Positions 10,793 to 23,060 are shown, counted from the first letter of the stretch. The stretch is DNA of 64,000 nt from Tetrastigma voinierianum (GCA_016808115.1 JAEQBH010003970.1:124001-188000); one strand, 5' to 3'. Notes: generated from the sequence alone by a model not told the origin. Numbers and translations are program-made.

Positions 10793-12551
10793 ACAGGTTA
10801 ATCGAAAATTCCAATTTTCGAAAAAGGGCAAAATTGGTCATTTCGATAAAATCCGAAATTTTCTAGATCTCTGGATGACGAAATGGATTTTACCGTTGAA
10901 TCGCCTTGCAAATCAATACCACGTCGACCACGGTAGACACTGAACTCTTATGTTTTTCGAGGCATCGGTGCCTGCGTCAGAAACAAAAGTTTGAGAGACA
11001 TGTGATGTGACGAAAGTCACCTATTACATGTACTCATATGACACATGTTACAAGATTAGAGAGATGATGGAAATGGACAGCGTAGATAGTACCAAGTGTC
11101 AAAAATCTAGAAAAAGGGACACATTGGGAATTTATAAAATTGTTAATGAGGAAAAGACAAACATGGAATAGTGTCATCTTCTCCAAAAGACCAAAACGTG
11201 AAGGGATTGCGTGAGTTATGGATTTGAATCTAGAGCGAAAGTGTATCTCTCTCAGATTTTCTACTATCTCTGACCGTTTGCCTCGACGAAACAAGAAGCA
11301 GTTGCTCTACGCAGCGAGGGCCATGCTGCGGATGAATTGGCCTGTGGAGTTCTAACAACCCAAAGGTAGGGATCTTTTCTACTTTATGCTTAATTTTCGC
11401 TAAAAGCCATGTAAATGGCTAGAATGTTCTCAGTTTGTTTTAGCCATATAAATCTTGGCCTCAAAAGCTTTGGAACCAAGTGGAGAAAATTCCTATTTAG
11501 TGGTTGTGAACAAAGAACTCCGAGGGTTTCACTGCTCACATGAATAGTGACACGAAATTTTGGTGTGAAAATGTGTTTGGTCGAGGATTCAAAATGAATT
11601 GCTCGTGTTTGTTAATTAGCCCATGTGAGCTAATTTTGGTGTAATTAATTGTGAATTTGCATAACATGTTTTATGTGATTTAATTATGTTAATATATATG
11701 CATGAATGTGTTGGAATTGACATCATGCATTCCATATGCACTGGGGCACCCTAGAATATTAGGAGTGAGTGCATGACATGAAATGAAACAAACGAAATGC
11801 TTGTAAAAGGAATTTTGACAAGATTTTCCAAGAATTTCGAGGGACGCCCAACATATCACTGGATGAGATCATGACCTTGAGTTATCCAAAGAATTTACTT
11901 CTGAGAGAAGTCCATTTTATCGAAACTGCAGTGTGTTTTCAAGAACAAAAACTTTTGTTTTGCAACTGATTTTACTCGCATTTGGCTTAGGTGCATGTGA
12001 GGGAGTCGGTGAGGACTCTGACACAGATTATCATGTAGACACTTGAGTAGATTCATGAAATTACTTGAATGTGTTTGTTTTGCAGACAGACTTAGGCTGG
12101 AGTAACCCATGAGTAAATTATCTCTATCAAGCCATTTCACCCCGCTTCGAGGGATCACCATTTCCGTACAGGAGCGATCGGGAAGGCACTCATTAGAGGC
12201 CTTTTTTGAAAGAGTTTCACTTTTAAGCTTGCTATTGTTGTATAAACATGTGTTAGAACTCTCTATAATTTTAATATATGTTGTATTAAGAGTAATGTGT
12301 TAACTCTTGAACCATGTAAGATAGTTGGTTGGGTATTTTGTGGCATACGCAGAGCCCAAGTGGCCATTATTTTACTAGCATGTAGACCCCGTGGTGGTCA
12401 CCGCTTGGATTATTGGGACATACTCTGGTAGAGCTCTTCGTACAAAGGAGACTCGCCCCGATTCGTGAATGGTGCTCTGCCACCCCGACATCCACGAGTA
12501 TTCCGCGGGTTGACGGGTTGTCAACAGACACCTCGGTTTTGGGGCGTTACA
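10793..12551 (+). mobile_element. E2 5' LTR
   Basis: It aligns by eye along its length with 16817-18593: the same AAAATTC-rich start, the GCCCATGTGAGCTAATTTTGG block (about 11619 and 17635) and the same closing GTTGACGGGTTGTCAAC-type segment. It ends GTTACA immediately before the primer-binding site. The canonical TGTAA start is lost. Confidence 0.85.
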
Positions 12552-12554
12552 ACT

Positions 12555-12566
12555 TGGTATCAAAGC
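12555..12566 (+). other. E2 primer-binding site (initiator tRNA-Met type)
   Basis: TGGTATCAAAGC starts three bases after the LTR end. It is one mismatch from TGGTATCAGAGC, the complement of the plant initiator tRNA-Met 3' end. The same AAAGC variant is in F. Confidence 0.85.
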
Positions 12567-13440
12567 TTAGGTATACGATTACCTAGGGACCTCAGGTTTG
12601 GGTATCCATAAGTTTAGTCCCCGATACTAACGCATAGTTCAAGATCGCAGCTTAAGGTAAACGACAATTCTGGGAGCTCTGGGTGTAGAGCGAGGGTAAA
12701 TGAAACCATGATCGAGGAACTCTGGGTCAGGGGCCATGGTCATCGAGGTATAAGAACATCATACTTAAGATAGCCCGATGTTGTTTAGGTAGGTGATCGC
12801 TTCAGCAAATATGGGACAAGATTAGAACACTGCATGCATTGTGTTTTATCTGATTGTGTGATTGTTGTGAATGTTGATTGAAATTGTGTGCTTGGTGAAT
12901 AAGACATAGGAAAAAAAAATGTTGAACACTAGGGTTTAGTGTGAGAACAAGCTGACAGGAACTCAGCAGAGTCCGTAATTAAACGAAAAATTTTTTTTTT
13001 TTTCCTCGATAGTAGCTCCAGCTTTGAACATGAATCGATTGTGGTTGTGAAATTCTCGGAGAAAAATTCCGCTTTTTGCACAAGAAAAGAGTTCGTAATT
13101 AAACTCTTGAAAATTTCAGTTTAGGCTGAATTAGCACCCAAGCTATTGCATTTAGGAGTAGCAAGGAGGCTACTGGAGATAAAAAAAAAAAAGGATGTGT
13201 TGAGGAGAAAATTTTTTCTGGGTTTTATAGTGTGTAAAATAGGAAAAAAAAATATTTAAAATAAATATTTTTGGTTCTACTAGAAAATGAAAAATATATA
13301 TAAAATAATTTTTAAAATAAAATAAAATAAAGTAAAATTTTATAAAATAAAATTTTTTGTTGCATATGATTTAAAATATGAAATTATTGTCTTGCATTAC
13401 CTATGAATGCATGGACATAGTATAAAATTTCAGATGTGAA
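12567..13440 (+). other. E2 leader, no coding region
   Basis: This is untranslated leader with poly-A/T tracts. GAACACTGCATGCAT (about 12826) and CTTGCATTACCTA (about 13392) match F's leader at 26396 and 27663. These are followed here by protease, not gag, so a deletion has removed gag. Confidence 0.65.
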
Positions 13441-13860
13441 TAAAGTGTCTCGAGGCCTGCTTACACCTTAGAGATGTTGCATCAATTGTGATAGAGTTTG
13501 TCTAAGAGGTTGAGGCCTTAGTGGAGCCTTTGTATGTGAGTTCTCCCCTAGGGATTAGGGCGATAATAGGGATGATATGTCGTGGTTGCAAGTTAGAGAT
13601 CTCGGGGACTCTACTCTTAGTGGACTCGAGGATCATGAACATGTCAGATTTTGATGTCATCCTTGGGATGGATTGGTTGACAACTTACAGGGTCGTTATC
13701 GATTGTGAGCATAGGAGGGTTATCACACACGCCAGACTCGCACTGTTGTATTTGGGGGACAAGAAGAATATTTCCCAACAAGAAATACGAGTCCATGCCG
13801 TGGATACATGGGCCGGCTAGTTAGCCTTACCCTAGAGGACAAGGTGAGATCGGACTTAGA
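13441..13860 (+). pseudogene. E2 aspartic protease remnant
   Basis: The frame at 13521-13820 contains the C-terminal retropepsin motif SDFDVILGMDWL followed by TYRVVIDC, characteristic of plant Ty3/gypsy protease-RT linkers. The N-terminal DTGAS active site is absent, because the sequence joins the leader just upstream. A stop ends the frame at 13820, before RT. This part normally cleaves the Gag-Pol polyprotein. Here it is inactive. Confidence 0.75.
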
Positions 13861-13959
13861 TCTACCTCGAGTAGTTTGCGAGTATGAGGATGTTTTTCCT
13901 ATTTAGCTACTGTGATTGCCCCCAGAGAGGGTCAGAGACTTCTGTGATTGAAGCCACAC

Positions 13960-14475
13960 CCCTCGGTACTTCGCCCATCTCCATGACTCCGATAGATGGC
14001 ACCCGCTGAGTTGCGGAACTCGTGAGTCCAAATACAAAAGCATCGACAAGGGTTCATTGGGACTGAGCACTTCACTCATGGGGAGCTCCTGCCTGCTTGC
14101 GAAAAGAAGTGACAAGACCGACCGTGTATTGATTATGTGCAATTGAATGTGGTTAGAATCAAGAATCGGTACCCATTACCGAGGATTGACGATTTATTTG
14201 ATCAGTTGAGAGGAGCGCGAGTCTACTCTAAAATATACCTTCACACTAGTTACCATCAGCTGAGGGTTAGGGAGACAGATATCCCTAAGATACGCTTTGT
14301 GATCGCAAGTATGCACTTGGAAGCCATAATGATGCCTTTGATTGACGAATGCGCTGAAGAACATTCATGGACCTCATGCATAGGAGTATTCCAACCTCTA
14401 TCTCGATCAGCCTTTGTCGTAGTCTTCGTGGATGACATTTTGATCTACTCCCGCTTAGGAGTGGGAGCATGAGAA
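13960..14475 (+). pseudogene. E2 reverse transcriptase remnant
   Basis: The open frame at 14137-14472 has IKNRYPLPRIDDLFDQL, then YHQLRVRETDIPK, and near its end FVVVFVDDILIYSR, which holds the catalytic Asp pair intact. The stretch between IPK and FVVVF is scrambled by frame changes and has lost the normal MPFGL.NAP segment. Upstream fingers sequence (13960-14130, around a WGAP motif) is present with stops. It therefore has an intact catalytic box in a non-functional domain. Confidence 0.8.
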
Positions 14476-14479
14476 TTGG

Positions 14480-15200
14480 CTCTGAGAGCCAAAAAGTGGC
14501 TGTCAGAGAACATCGCCTGCCGCTGCCCCAAAGAAGTTTTTTGTTTTGCCTGCTGAAGAGATTTGTATAGACGGTGCTCTGATCAGCAAGCAGGACTCCA
14601 AGAGAAGGTCGAGGTCGTGATGAGCTGGGAGAGGCCGAAGTCGCCTTGAGATACGTAGTTTCTAGGATCGGGCCGGGTATTACAGAGATTCATCGAGGAT
14701 TTCTCCCGACAGCGCGACCTATGACGAGATTGACCCGGCTGAGGTCTTGGATTGGGATGACCGATGCGAGGAGGCATTCTAGGAGTTGAAGAGGAGGCTT
14801 ACTTCAGCTCCTATCTTGATAGTCCTGGACAGGGGACATGGGTACACAGTGTATTGTCGAGGGCCGGATTGGGATGCGTTTTGATGTAGTCCGGAGGGTA
14901 GTAGCTTATGGTTCCCTTCAGTTGAAGAATCATGAGCAGAATTACCCCACACACAACATGGAGTTGGCGGCTGTAGTCTTTTCCTTGAAGATTTCAAGCC
15001 ACTACTATACCTAGCGAGGAGTTCGAGGTACTAAGACCACAAAGTCCGAAAAGTATTTTCACACGGACCTCACGAGGCAACGCAGATGGATGGAGTTCCT
15101 AGAGGATTATGACTTCACTTTGCATTACCATCCTGGTAAGGCAAATGTGGTGGCCGAATTCCGCCTAAGTCACGAGGAGTATTGGTTAGTATAGTCGAGT
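14480..15200 (+). pseudogene. E2 RT thumb and RNase H remnant
   Basis: In shifting frames it reads FVLPAEE, a WDDRCEEAF.ELKRRLTSAPIL segment (about 14750-14815), GYTVYCRG where an Asp of the RNase H active site is expected (YTVYCDAS in relatives), and DFTLHYHPGKANVV (about 15110-15150), the RNase H end. Many stops are present. The order matches Ty3/gypsy pol. Confidence 0.7.
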
Positions 15201-15429
15201 GCATGGATGCTCGGTGGATCATGGACAATTTGGGCTATAGTACAACGAAAGCGTGCTCGTGGTACGGGCTGGGAGTTTAGTGGCTACACCATCTCTCGCG
15301 GAGCAAGAGTGATCGGAAGTTCCAGGGGTAGACGAGATAGTGTCCATCAAAGGACCGTACAAGCCAGTACATGTGACGTAGGGTCGACCGCCCAATTTCC
15401 AGATGGTAGTCTTCAAGATGAGACGCAGT

Positions 15430-16330
15430 AGTGGTTCCCAAACTGACCGATTTGAGAGAGGAGGATTCTGTGTGGAGTTTCACCGTCTCATTTGTTGTGC
15501 ATCCAGTGGCACTAAGATGTATCAGATCTTCACCTCCAAAGACTACTAGAGCTTTAATGAAGAGACACGAGGGACTTTTTGTTCGACGATGTCTCACGTG
15601 TCAACAGGTTAAGGCCGAGCACTAGAAGCCGCAGGCTATCACCATCGGAGGCGGCCGAGTGGAAGTGGGAGCACGTCATGATGGATTTTAGACCACTTCT
15701 GCTGGCGTGACACCGCAGGGCATGATACCTAAGATGGGTGATAGTGGATCTACATGAAGTCGCACATTTTCTAAATCGCTACGGATGACCTCTCACATCG
15801 AGAGATTCCCATTGGCCAGATATCTCGAGATAGTCCGCCAATATGGAGTACCGATCCATAAAGTGTCTGATAGGGACCTGTTTACAAGACTTTTGGAAGA
15901 GTTTCCAAAAGGTCAGGCACACGGTTGACCATGACACACCTTCACCTTACGCATCTGACGGTCACCGAGAGGACTATACGTGTTAGGAGGACATGCCGCG
16001 AGCATGCGTCCCGGATCATAAGGGTAGCCAGCCGAAGAGCACTTGCCCTTAGTGGAATTCCGCTTCTACAACAACGCTTATCATGAGTATACGTATGGCA
16101 CCATATGAGGTATCAGGGACGGAGGCCAGCAGTCACCGTTATGTTGGACCGAGGTGGAGAGCTCCACATCGGGTCCCGACCGACAGAGACACCTCCGATA
16201 AGGTGAGTTGATATCACACAGCCTTTCACTCCGCCGCAGCCTAAGAGCTATGCCGATGTACGACGCCGACCCTTAGAGCTCCAGGTCGAGATCAATGTAC
16301 TAAGGTGATGCCGCAAGCAGAGAGTGGTCG
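15430..16330 (+). pseudogene. E2 integrase remnant
   Basis: It starts with an FVRRCLTCQQVKAEH segment (about 15580-15625), the second half of the HHCC zinc-binding module with both cysteines kept. A decayed catalytic core follows, including an RQYGVP-like piece at 15834 with a SDRD segment after it. Frames change repeatedly and the region is heavily mutated. Integrase would insert the cDNA. This copy cannot. Confidence 0.65.
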
Positions 16331-16800
16331 TTCTGCTTGGTGAAAGCTATCGCCGAGGTTTATCGCCCTTCGAGATACTCGAGAGGGTAGGCGTTGTAGA
16401 AGCGCACGGCTGGCTTTACCGCGCAAAGATGTCGTGTCCACAGGTATTTCACGCCTCCATGCTCGATACACTCCGCATCCAAATTTCGCGTAAGGATCGG
16501 GAGAGATCGAGGTCACAAGTGGACGGACCTGAGGAGGGACCAAAGGTGCATTATGGATAATGATCGTTTGCGACGCTGAAGACCGTGTGAGGTTAGCGAG
16601 GGAAGTGCATGGCAAGATCGGAGTGGGAGGAGTCAACGGAGCGCTGAGACATTTATGGTAGCCGCACCATCCTTCTGCTTAGTGGATATAATGATTTACC
16701 GCTTAGTACTTAAAGGACTAGTTTACATGCATGGTATAGTGCACGCTGCATATGCATGTTATTTGTCGAGATTGTCAAGAATTTTGGGATGAAATTCCTT
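16331..16800 (+). pseudogene. E2 integrase C-terminal region
   Basis: Frames here read PFEILERVGVV, then QVFHASMLDTLR. This matches the GPFEILERIG...VFHVSMLRKY segment at the C-terminus of plant Ty3/gypsy integrases, between the catalytic core and any chromodomain. I do not recognise a chromodomain afterwards. The polypurine tract follows directly. Confidence 0.6.
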
Positions 16801-16802
16801 TT

Positions 16803-16816
16803 AAGGAGGGGAGAAA
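16803..16816 (+). other. E2 polypurine tract
   Basis: AAGGAGGGGAGAAA directly abuts the TGTAAAGACC start of the 3' LTR. It is nearly identical to F's tract. Confidence 0.85.
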
Positions 16817-18593
16817 TGTAAAGACCTCGAGAAAATTCAATTTTCTAAAAGTGTAAAATGTAAGTCATTTCAGAAACCGAAATTTTTCTGTATCTCTGAT
16901 GATGAAAACTGATTTCATCGTTGAATCGCCTCACAATCAATACCACGCTTGACTTAGAATCGGTGATACCTTGTAATTTCACAAGCTGAGGCACGGTGCT
17001 CCGTGTCATAAAATTATGCTGGAGAGATATTACGCGATGTGACAAAAGTCACCTATTACATTATTCATGGATACATGTTATAAGATTAGAGTGATGATGA
17101 AATGGATGACCTAGATAGTACGAGTGTCAAAAAATCTGTAAGGCGGACACATTGGAAATTTATAAAATCATAATGAGGAAAGACAAAACATGGAATAGTG
17201 TCATCTTCTCCAAAGATCAAACGCAGCTTTTGATTAAGGTGAGTTTGCTGATTGAATCTAGAGAGAGAAAGTGTGACTCTCGATTTTCACCATTCTGACC
17301 GCTCTGCTCGACTGAGCGCAAGGTGTTGCTCCACGAGGCTTAGGCTAATGCTATGGCACTCATTCAGTGGGAGTTTCGACAACTCCAAGAGGTAGAGATC
17401 TTTCTACTATGGCTAATTTTTTCGCTTAAGAGCTATGTAAATGAAGGGCGTTAGAATGTTCTGTGTCGTTTTAATGTAGATCTGCATTTCAAAAGCTTTA
17501 ACCGAGCGGAGAAATCTTCATTAGTGGTCGAATAAAGAACTGGTGTTTCAATGTTTCAATGGAATAGTGACACGAAATTCTTTGGGAAATGGTTGCTTTT
17601 GAGTGATCCAAAAATGAACAACATTTGTTAATTAGCCCATGTGAGCTAATTTTGGTGTAATTGATTGTGAATTTGCATAACATGTTTTATGATTTAATTA
17701 TGTTAATATATATGCATGTGAATTACTAGCATGAATGTGTTGAATTGACACATGCATTCACATGCACTAAAACTAGAATATTAGAGCAGGCATGACATGA
17801 AACAACAAAACTAAATGCCAGAAAGTGAATTTCGACCGAAGATTTTCCAAAGAATCGTCGGAGGGACGTCCAACGTATCACTCTTGATGAGGACTACGAC
17901 TAAGCTTCTGAGAGTTATCCAAAGAATTTGCCTCTGAGGGTAGTCCAACATTTTATCGAAACTTTGTAGTGTGTTTTCAAGACCAAAAGCCTTTACTTAA
18001 AACTGATTTTACTCCGACTGATTGGGCATGTGAGGAGTCTGTAAACACTCCTGGGATACCGGATCGGGTCATGCATTCGAGTAGGTTCATGAAATTGCTT
18101 CAATGTGTTTGTTTTGCCATGGAATGTGCACTTTAGGTGGAGTGCAACCTATGTAGGAAATTATCTCATCGGGCTGTCACCCCATCGAGGGATCAACTAC
18201 TTCCCTGTGCATAGGAGCTTATCGGGAAGGCGCACTCATTAGAGGTCGCTTTTTTTGAGAAAGAGTTTCACTATGGCTTTGCTATCGTTGTATAACATGT
18301 ATTAGAATTTATAATTTAATATATGTTGTATTAAGAGTAATGAGGGTTAACTTGAACCATAAGATAGTTTGCTGGTCATTTTATGGGTATTAATGCAGTC
18401 TAAGTGGCCATTATTTGACCCATGTGCACTCAGCACACCGCTCGATTATCGGGACAAAGTTGTATCTGCAGAGCCCCGTATAAAGGAGACTCGCCTCTGA
18501 TTTTCGTGAATGGTGCCTGCCACCCGACATCCACTGAGTGAGCCTGCTGGTCGACGGTAGTTGTCAACTAGACACTCCTGGGCTGGTGTCACA
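16817..18593 (+). mobile_element. E2 3' LTR
   Basis: It runs from TGTAAAGACCTCGAG to GTGTCACA. It is homologous along its length to 10793-12551 but with many 1-5 base indels, for example TTATGTGATTTAAT at 11674 against TTATGATTTAAT at 17687. Confidence 0.85.
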
Positions 18594-18597
18594 AAAT

Positions 18598-19649
18598 CTG
18601 AGCAGCCACAAAGGCCCACCACCTCAATAAAGGGAGAGTATACCTTCAAGGGGCCTTCAATGTAATCAATACTCAAGAATCTTTAGCCGAAGTGAGAATG
18701 CCTGAGAGCACCTCATGGCTAAACAAAGCTTGAGTGGATGAATCCAGTGATTGTGGTGACAAAATATCATCACTGTGTGTGGCATAACCGCCTGAATGAG
18801 CCACATAGTCGGCTCATGTTGAAACCATGTGGTTTGATGAAAGGATGAATTGCATGACATTTGTCTATGGGAAGGGTATGCGCCACCACCGACTTCTGGC
18901 CAATTGGGGGTCATGATAAAAAGTTATAGATACTATTTATTCTACTTGATCAATGGATGAATCAAGTGGCAACATAACCTAACTCCACGGGTCACACACT
19001 TAAGAGTGTGGGGTTGATATAAATGGATTTGGATGATCCAAATATGAGGAGTAATTCTCATGAATGAAATGTCACGGATTAGTGGAATCCTGAAACCAAA
19101 GTCAATAGAGACAATGAGAATGGGTTGTACTCGGGCCTTGGGTCATGGCACAGAACTCGCCATAACGCACGGGGGTGCGTGTAACCTCGTTATCACTTAG
19201 AGTGAGGGGCATTTGGTCATTTCTAAAGGATGGGAGCTCACAATAGAATGCTATGGAACTTTAAGATGATGACCTTCGAGGAGAAAAGGAGGTCATGATA
19301 TGCCAAATCTGTTTCATCCAAAGAAAGGTATTCTAGAGTTTAGCAGACCCGGTTCTGGGCTTCCCTTTCTGACGGATCAAGCAAACTGGACCTTCGAGAC
19401 CGCTTGGCTCGAGGTTGGCCCGCCTCCACTCTTCGGTGGATACTGCTAGAGGCGAACCTAGACTCGTTCGCCTGCCTAAAGCTGCCCGACCACTAGCTTG
19501 GCTTTGAACCCGACACAAGGTAATCCTACACCCTTCTCTTTGTCAGACAACCCGGTTTTTAATGCTAAGGTCCTTGGACGGGTTTTGTTAGGATTTTTTT
19601 ATATTTTCCGTCAAGTATCGGGCAAGGGTTTCCACCTATGGAAGCCCAA
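18598..19649. mobile_element. C element, right segment
   Basis: This is the continuation of C beyond E2. It has no open reading frames of note. It includes blocks such as CACACTTAAGAGTGTGGGGTTGATAT (an inverted CACTCTTAAG-type element in part, about 18996-19020) and a run to the AATTT duplication at 19650. It is assigned to C by the shared duplication and the absence of any R homology. Confidence 0.6.
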
Positions 19650-20847
19650 AATTTGACACCGGTTCTCAGACTACTCAAGATACGGCTCTTAGAGTTCTCC
19701 AACCTGAATCACCAAATCGAAAACCGAAACTCCAAGATATGTCCTAAACAACCGGATTATTTCTCAGCCAAACATACCGTGAAACTGCTCTAACATAGCT
19801 CCCTTTTAATTCATTTATGAGTCCAAAGGGGTCGATTGATGTGACCTATTTCACGGAAATGAAATATCTGCGGGTGCCCAGTTTACTCCAACAATTAGAA
19901 TCACTCATTCAGATCGCTGATGGCTAAGTTACGGCCAAAACACGGGGCCATGAGTCTCAAAATGTATCAGAAAACGCCAATGATGTCCCACACATTAAAT
20001 GCATTGATGAGTCTAACTGGGGCTCTAGAATTGGGATAATCTGTATTTTAAAGGCTAAAATATGTTCCTCCTATAAGTCTAGTTTACCCAAATTAAAATC
20101 ACTCTAATTTTGATGAGGGATGATCAAGTTATGGTCAAAACATAATTTATGGTCAAGGAGAAAAAATTGGCGGGGAATATTCTCCACTTCTGACACATGC
20201 CACACACACACGCCTCAGACATAAAATTAAATCTCTGAGAGATAAAACTACTTACACTACATGATTTCCTGACACCGCTTTTTCTGATTTTCTGAAAACC
20301 CGAAGCTCGACCTTGCAGAAATCTTGTGATTCCGGAAGATCACGTAGTTTCGTCAGGTGAGCACTTTGAATCTCCCTGCCCCGCTGCCCAACCCCAGAAA
20401 CCCCCAGTAACTGGAGAAAGGCTCGCTCTCCTCCTCCCCGGCCCACTTCTCCACTGTAAAAATGAGATCTGCATGTTATTAGATATTTTAGGCTATTTAT
20501 AGTGTGGACACGTGGCGCGACGTGAGCCACGTGTCCACACTTCTTCAATTCGCTCACCAAACAATTCTATTTCGTCGCCGCCATTTATCTTAAACTGACA
20601 TTATTTAAATATTCGACATTTTTCAGGATTTTTCAAAATCATTCTGGGTCCACTAACATCCGTTGTCTCGAAATTTTGCGGAAAATTCGACCGGCTCCTA
20701 ATCGAACCAATTCATCTCGTACGACTAGATTTCGCGGAGACAATTCTAATCCGAAGTTTATTTCTGTCATCCAGATCTGAAATAATCTAAAAACACCACT
20801 ACCTCCCCGTAAAATTAAATTTTAGGTTTTTCCTCCCCTCATTCACA
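19650..20847 (-). mobile_element. R 3' LTR, second segment
   Basis: It resumes R's LTR exactly where the first segment stopped (AATTTGACAC at 35691 in the other copy). It matches 35695-36961, including the TTATTTATAGTGTGGACACGTGG block at about 20494, likely near the LTR promoter. It ends at CACA beside the polypurine complement. Confidence 0.82.
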
Positions 20848-20864
20848 TTCTCCCTCTTCTTAAA
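20848..20864 (-). other. R polypurine tract (complement)
   Basis: TTCTCCCTCTTCTTAAA on the + strand is a slightly decayed complement of the AAGGAGGGGAGAA tract, placed just inside R's 3' LTR as expected. Confidence 0.65.
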
Positions 20865-22380
20865 AGAACTCGTTCGAAATTCCTACACGCAACCATATGC
20901 AAATTCACATGATATACAGTCAGCCATTGAATGCTACCAAATGACTAAAGAACTGAATCTCATCTCACAAGATGATAGCGATGATCGTCCTCACGCCCAT
21001 ATCGCTCCTCTACTCCTCGATGCCGCCATAGCACCTTCACTAGCCTCACAGTCTTGCGTCGCAAAACCTGGTCTCAACTATCCATGATAAGCACTGGTCC
21101 CTCCTTAAAGGTCCCATCTGTATCAACAACAAGCTCGCCCTAATCCCTGATAAGAGTCAGATCCGAGTATTTCCTGAGCACGGAGACATGAATACATCGG
21201 AGCACTCCCATAAACTCCTGGGCGGGTAGCGGCTAATCAGTAGCAACCACACTCTCTCCCACCCCTCCCCGAGCACCTCAAGGGTCCAATATATCTCACG
21301 AGCACACCGCTTGCCAAACCCGACCACTCCTCTCTTAGGCATCACCTTCAAGAAGACATGATTACCACCAAACCCGAGGTCATACCGCTTGTTAACAGAA
21401 CTCTTCTAACGGCCGAAGCCATGAGAAGATTTTCCCATCAAACGACCTTCAGGTGACTCTAATCAACTCCGACTAGTTGTGGAGCCTCTCCCACCTCCGT
21501 CCAACAAACCTGAGATCGACACGCCTCCTATATACGCCTCATAGTGCCACTGTACACTCGCCCGGGAGCAATTGTTGTTATAAAGACCAACTACAAAATG
21601 CCTTCTGCTACCCTGAGATCCATGACGCATGCTCGCAAAGATGCTCTCTTAAACCCAGATGGTCCTCTCCACCGACCATCCGTTTGTGGATGAAAAGCAA
21701 GCCTCATCATCGATCGTGTCCCCATGGCTCTCTGAAACTCTTCCAAAAGTGAGCCAGAAAACCCCGGGAGTCCATCCGACATAATGACATTGGTACCCTG
21801 GTTAACCTGACGATTCTCGGGGATGTAAACCTAATTCCTCCAGTTGGTGAAGGTCATCCCACAAATTAAATGTCAACTTAGTAAGCCAGTCCACTATCAC
21901 CCACACCGCCGCATGCCTCTGTGATGTCTGTGGCAAGTGAGTCACAAAATTAATCGTGATATGCTCCCACTTCCACTCTGCTACCTCCAATGGCTGGAGT
22001 AGCCCTACTGGCTTATGATGCTCAACCTTGACTCGTTGATTACGAGACATTGTCGAATTAAAATCTGTGAACGCCTCACCCATCCCGCTCCACAATACAG
22101 CTTAATTTAAGATCATGCAGGTACATCCAGGCCACCCGATTTGACAACAAACGGAGCAATGGAGTTCCTGGCAAATCTCCTCGTAGCAACACCACCAACC
22201 AATCCCCTGGCACCAAACGAATTATGGATAATGCCTTCGCCACTCCCGCGTAGATCACCCACCCCAGCCCCGATGGACACTATCTCTACGTCCTACCCTC
22301 GACCCCGATCACCCTCGCTGAAGTAGATGGCATTAGCTACCAAACTCCCTAGTGCCCGAGCCTAATCACTATACCATACC
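20865..22380 (-). pseudogene. R integrase remnant (core and C-terminus)
   Basis: The minus-strand frame 22095-21802 has KPVGLLQPLEVAEWKWEHI followed by VTHLPQT and VIVDWLTK. This is the start of a plant Ty3/gypsy integrase core, with the first catalytic Asp region altered. 21782-21591 has VMDLRVAEGIL-type core residues. 21351-21157 has RGVVGFGKR and WTLEVLGEGW, the decayed GPFEILERVGEV C-terminal segment. Frames change about every 200 bases. It lies next to the polypurine tract, as the last pol domain should. Confidence 0.72.
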
Positions 22381-22870
22381 AAATCGGTCCTACGTCTCAA
22401 GCATCCGCCACTCAGAAGCCACACCAGCCGCACTCCCCCGCGACTTCCGACCGAGAGCATCAGCCACTACATCGCTCACCAGATGGTAATGCAAAGTGAA
22501 GTCATAATATCTCCATATTCCATCCCTCCGCATTGCCTTATACCGAGGTCCCACCACGGAGGATATATCTCGCACTCATGGTCCGAAAATACTTCAACCG
22601 CCACCATACGATATGGCGCCCAAATCTTTAAGGCAAATACTATGGCCACCAACTCCAGATTCAGGTGGGTAATTCCGCTTCATGATTCTTTAGCCGTTCC
22701 TGAATCATAAGCCACAGTCCCCTCCCCTTGACTACATCAAGACACATCCCAATCCGTCCCTAGAGGCATCACAGTACACCGTGTACCCTTGTCCCTGTTT
22801 CGAGACTATTAGAATAGATCTAGTAAAGCCCCATTTTCACCTCGAATGCTTTCTCACTCAAACATTCCAC
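22381..22870 (-). pseudogene. R RNase H remnant
   Basis: Minus frame 22575-22390 has YYDFTLHYHLVSDVVADALGRKS, the canonical RNase H C-terminal DYDF.L.YHPGKANVVADALSRK, with PGKAN altered. Nearer 22860-22770 the complement reads an EKAFE...GYTVYCDASRDGLGC segment, holding the first RNase H Asp. In between are frame breaks. Confidence 0.72.
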
Positions 22871-23060
22871 CCGACTTTGACCTTCCTAAGAAACAAAACC
22901 GCAGCGCCCAAGGTGAAGTACTCGATCTAACAATTCTTGCAATTGGACCTTGAGTTCCTATAACTCAATCAGTGCCATCCTATGAGGAGTTATAGAAAAA
23001 CCCGCGACGCACTGTGGTAACTCATCGATAAAGTCCACATCCCTACGCTGGAGGTAATCC
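22871..23060 (-). pseudogene. R reverse transcriptase stub (core deleted)
   Basis: The complement encodes ELKVQLQELLDR (about 22960-22920), the start of the RT fingers. RNase H sequence then begins about 60 bases later at 22870. The YPLPRIDDLFDQL segment, the FVVVF.DDIL catalytic box and everything between are absent. R thus carries an internal deletion of roughly the whole RT palm. Confidence 0.65.

Larger units (their letters stand above)
10793..18597 (+). mobile_element. E2: Ty3/gypsy element with pol but no gag, nested in C
   Basis: It has a 5' LTR (10793-12551), a primer-binding site, a leader, protease-RT-RNase H-integrase remnants, a polypurine tract (16803-16816) and a 3' LTR (16817-18593). 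The candidate target duplication CTGAG occurs at 10788-10792 and 18598-18602, but the 5' LTR start is decayed and four extra bases follow the 3' LTR, so exact ends carry a few bases of doubt. Net length is about 7.8 kb. The internal region jumps from leader sequence straight to protease, so gag is missing. E2 shares leader sequence and the primer-site variant with F. Confidence 0.82.
10220..19649. mobile_element. C: solo-LTR-like element inside R's 3' LTR, split by E2
   Basis: It starts TGTTAGAGAAG at 10220 and ends near 19649. It is bracketed by AATTT at 10215-10219 and 19650-19654. The uninterrupted site, with one AATTT, is in R's other LTR at 35691-35695. After removing E2, C is about 1.6 kb. 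It has no primer-binding site, polypurine tract or coding capacity, so it is best read as a solo LTR or the LTR part of a non-autonomous LTR element of a family different from R/E2/F. The orientation is not settled, and the right terminus (CCCAA) lacks a clean CA. Confidence 0.72.
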
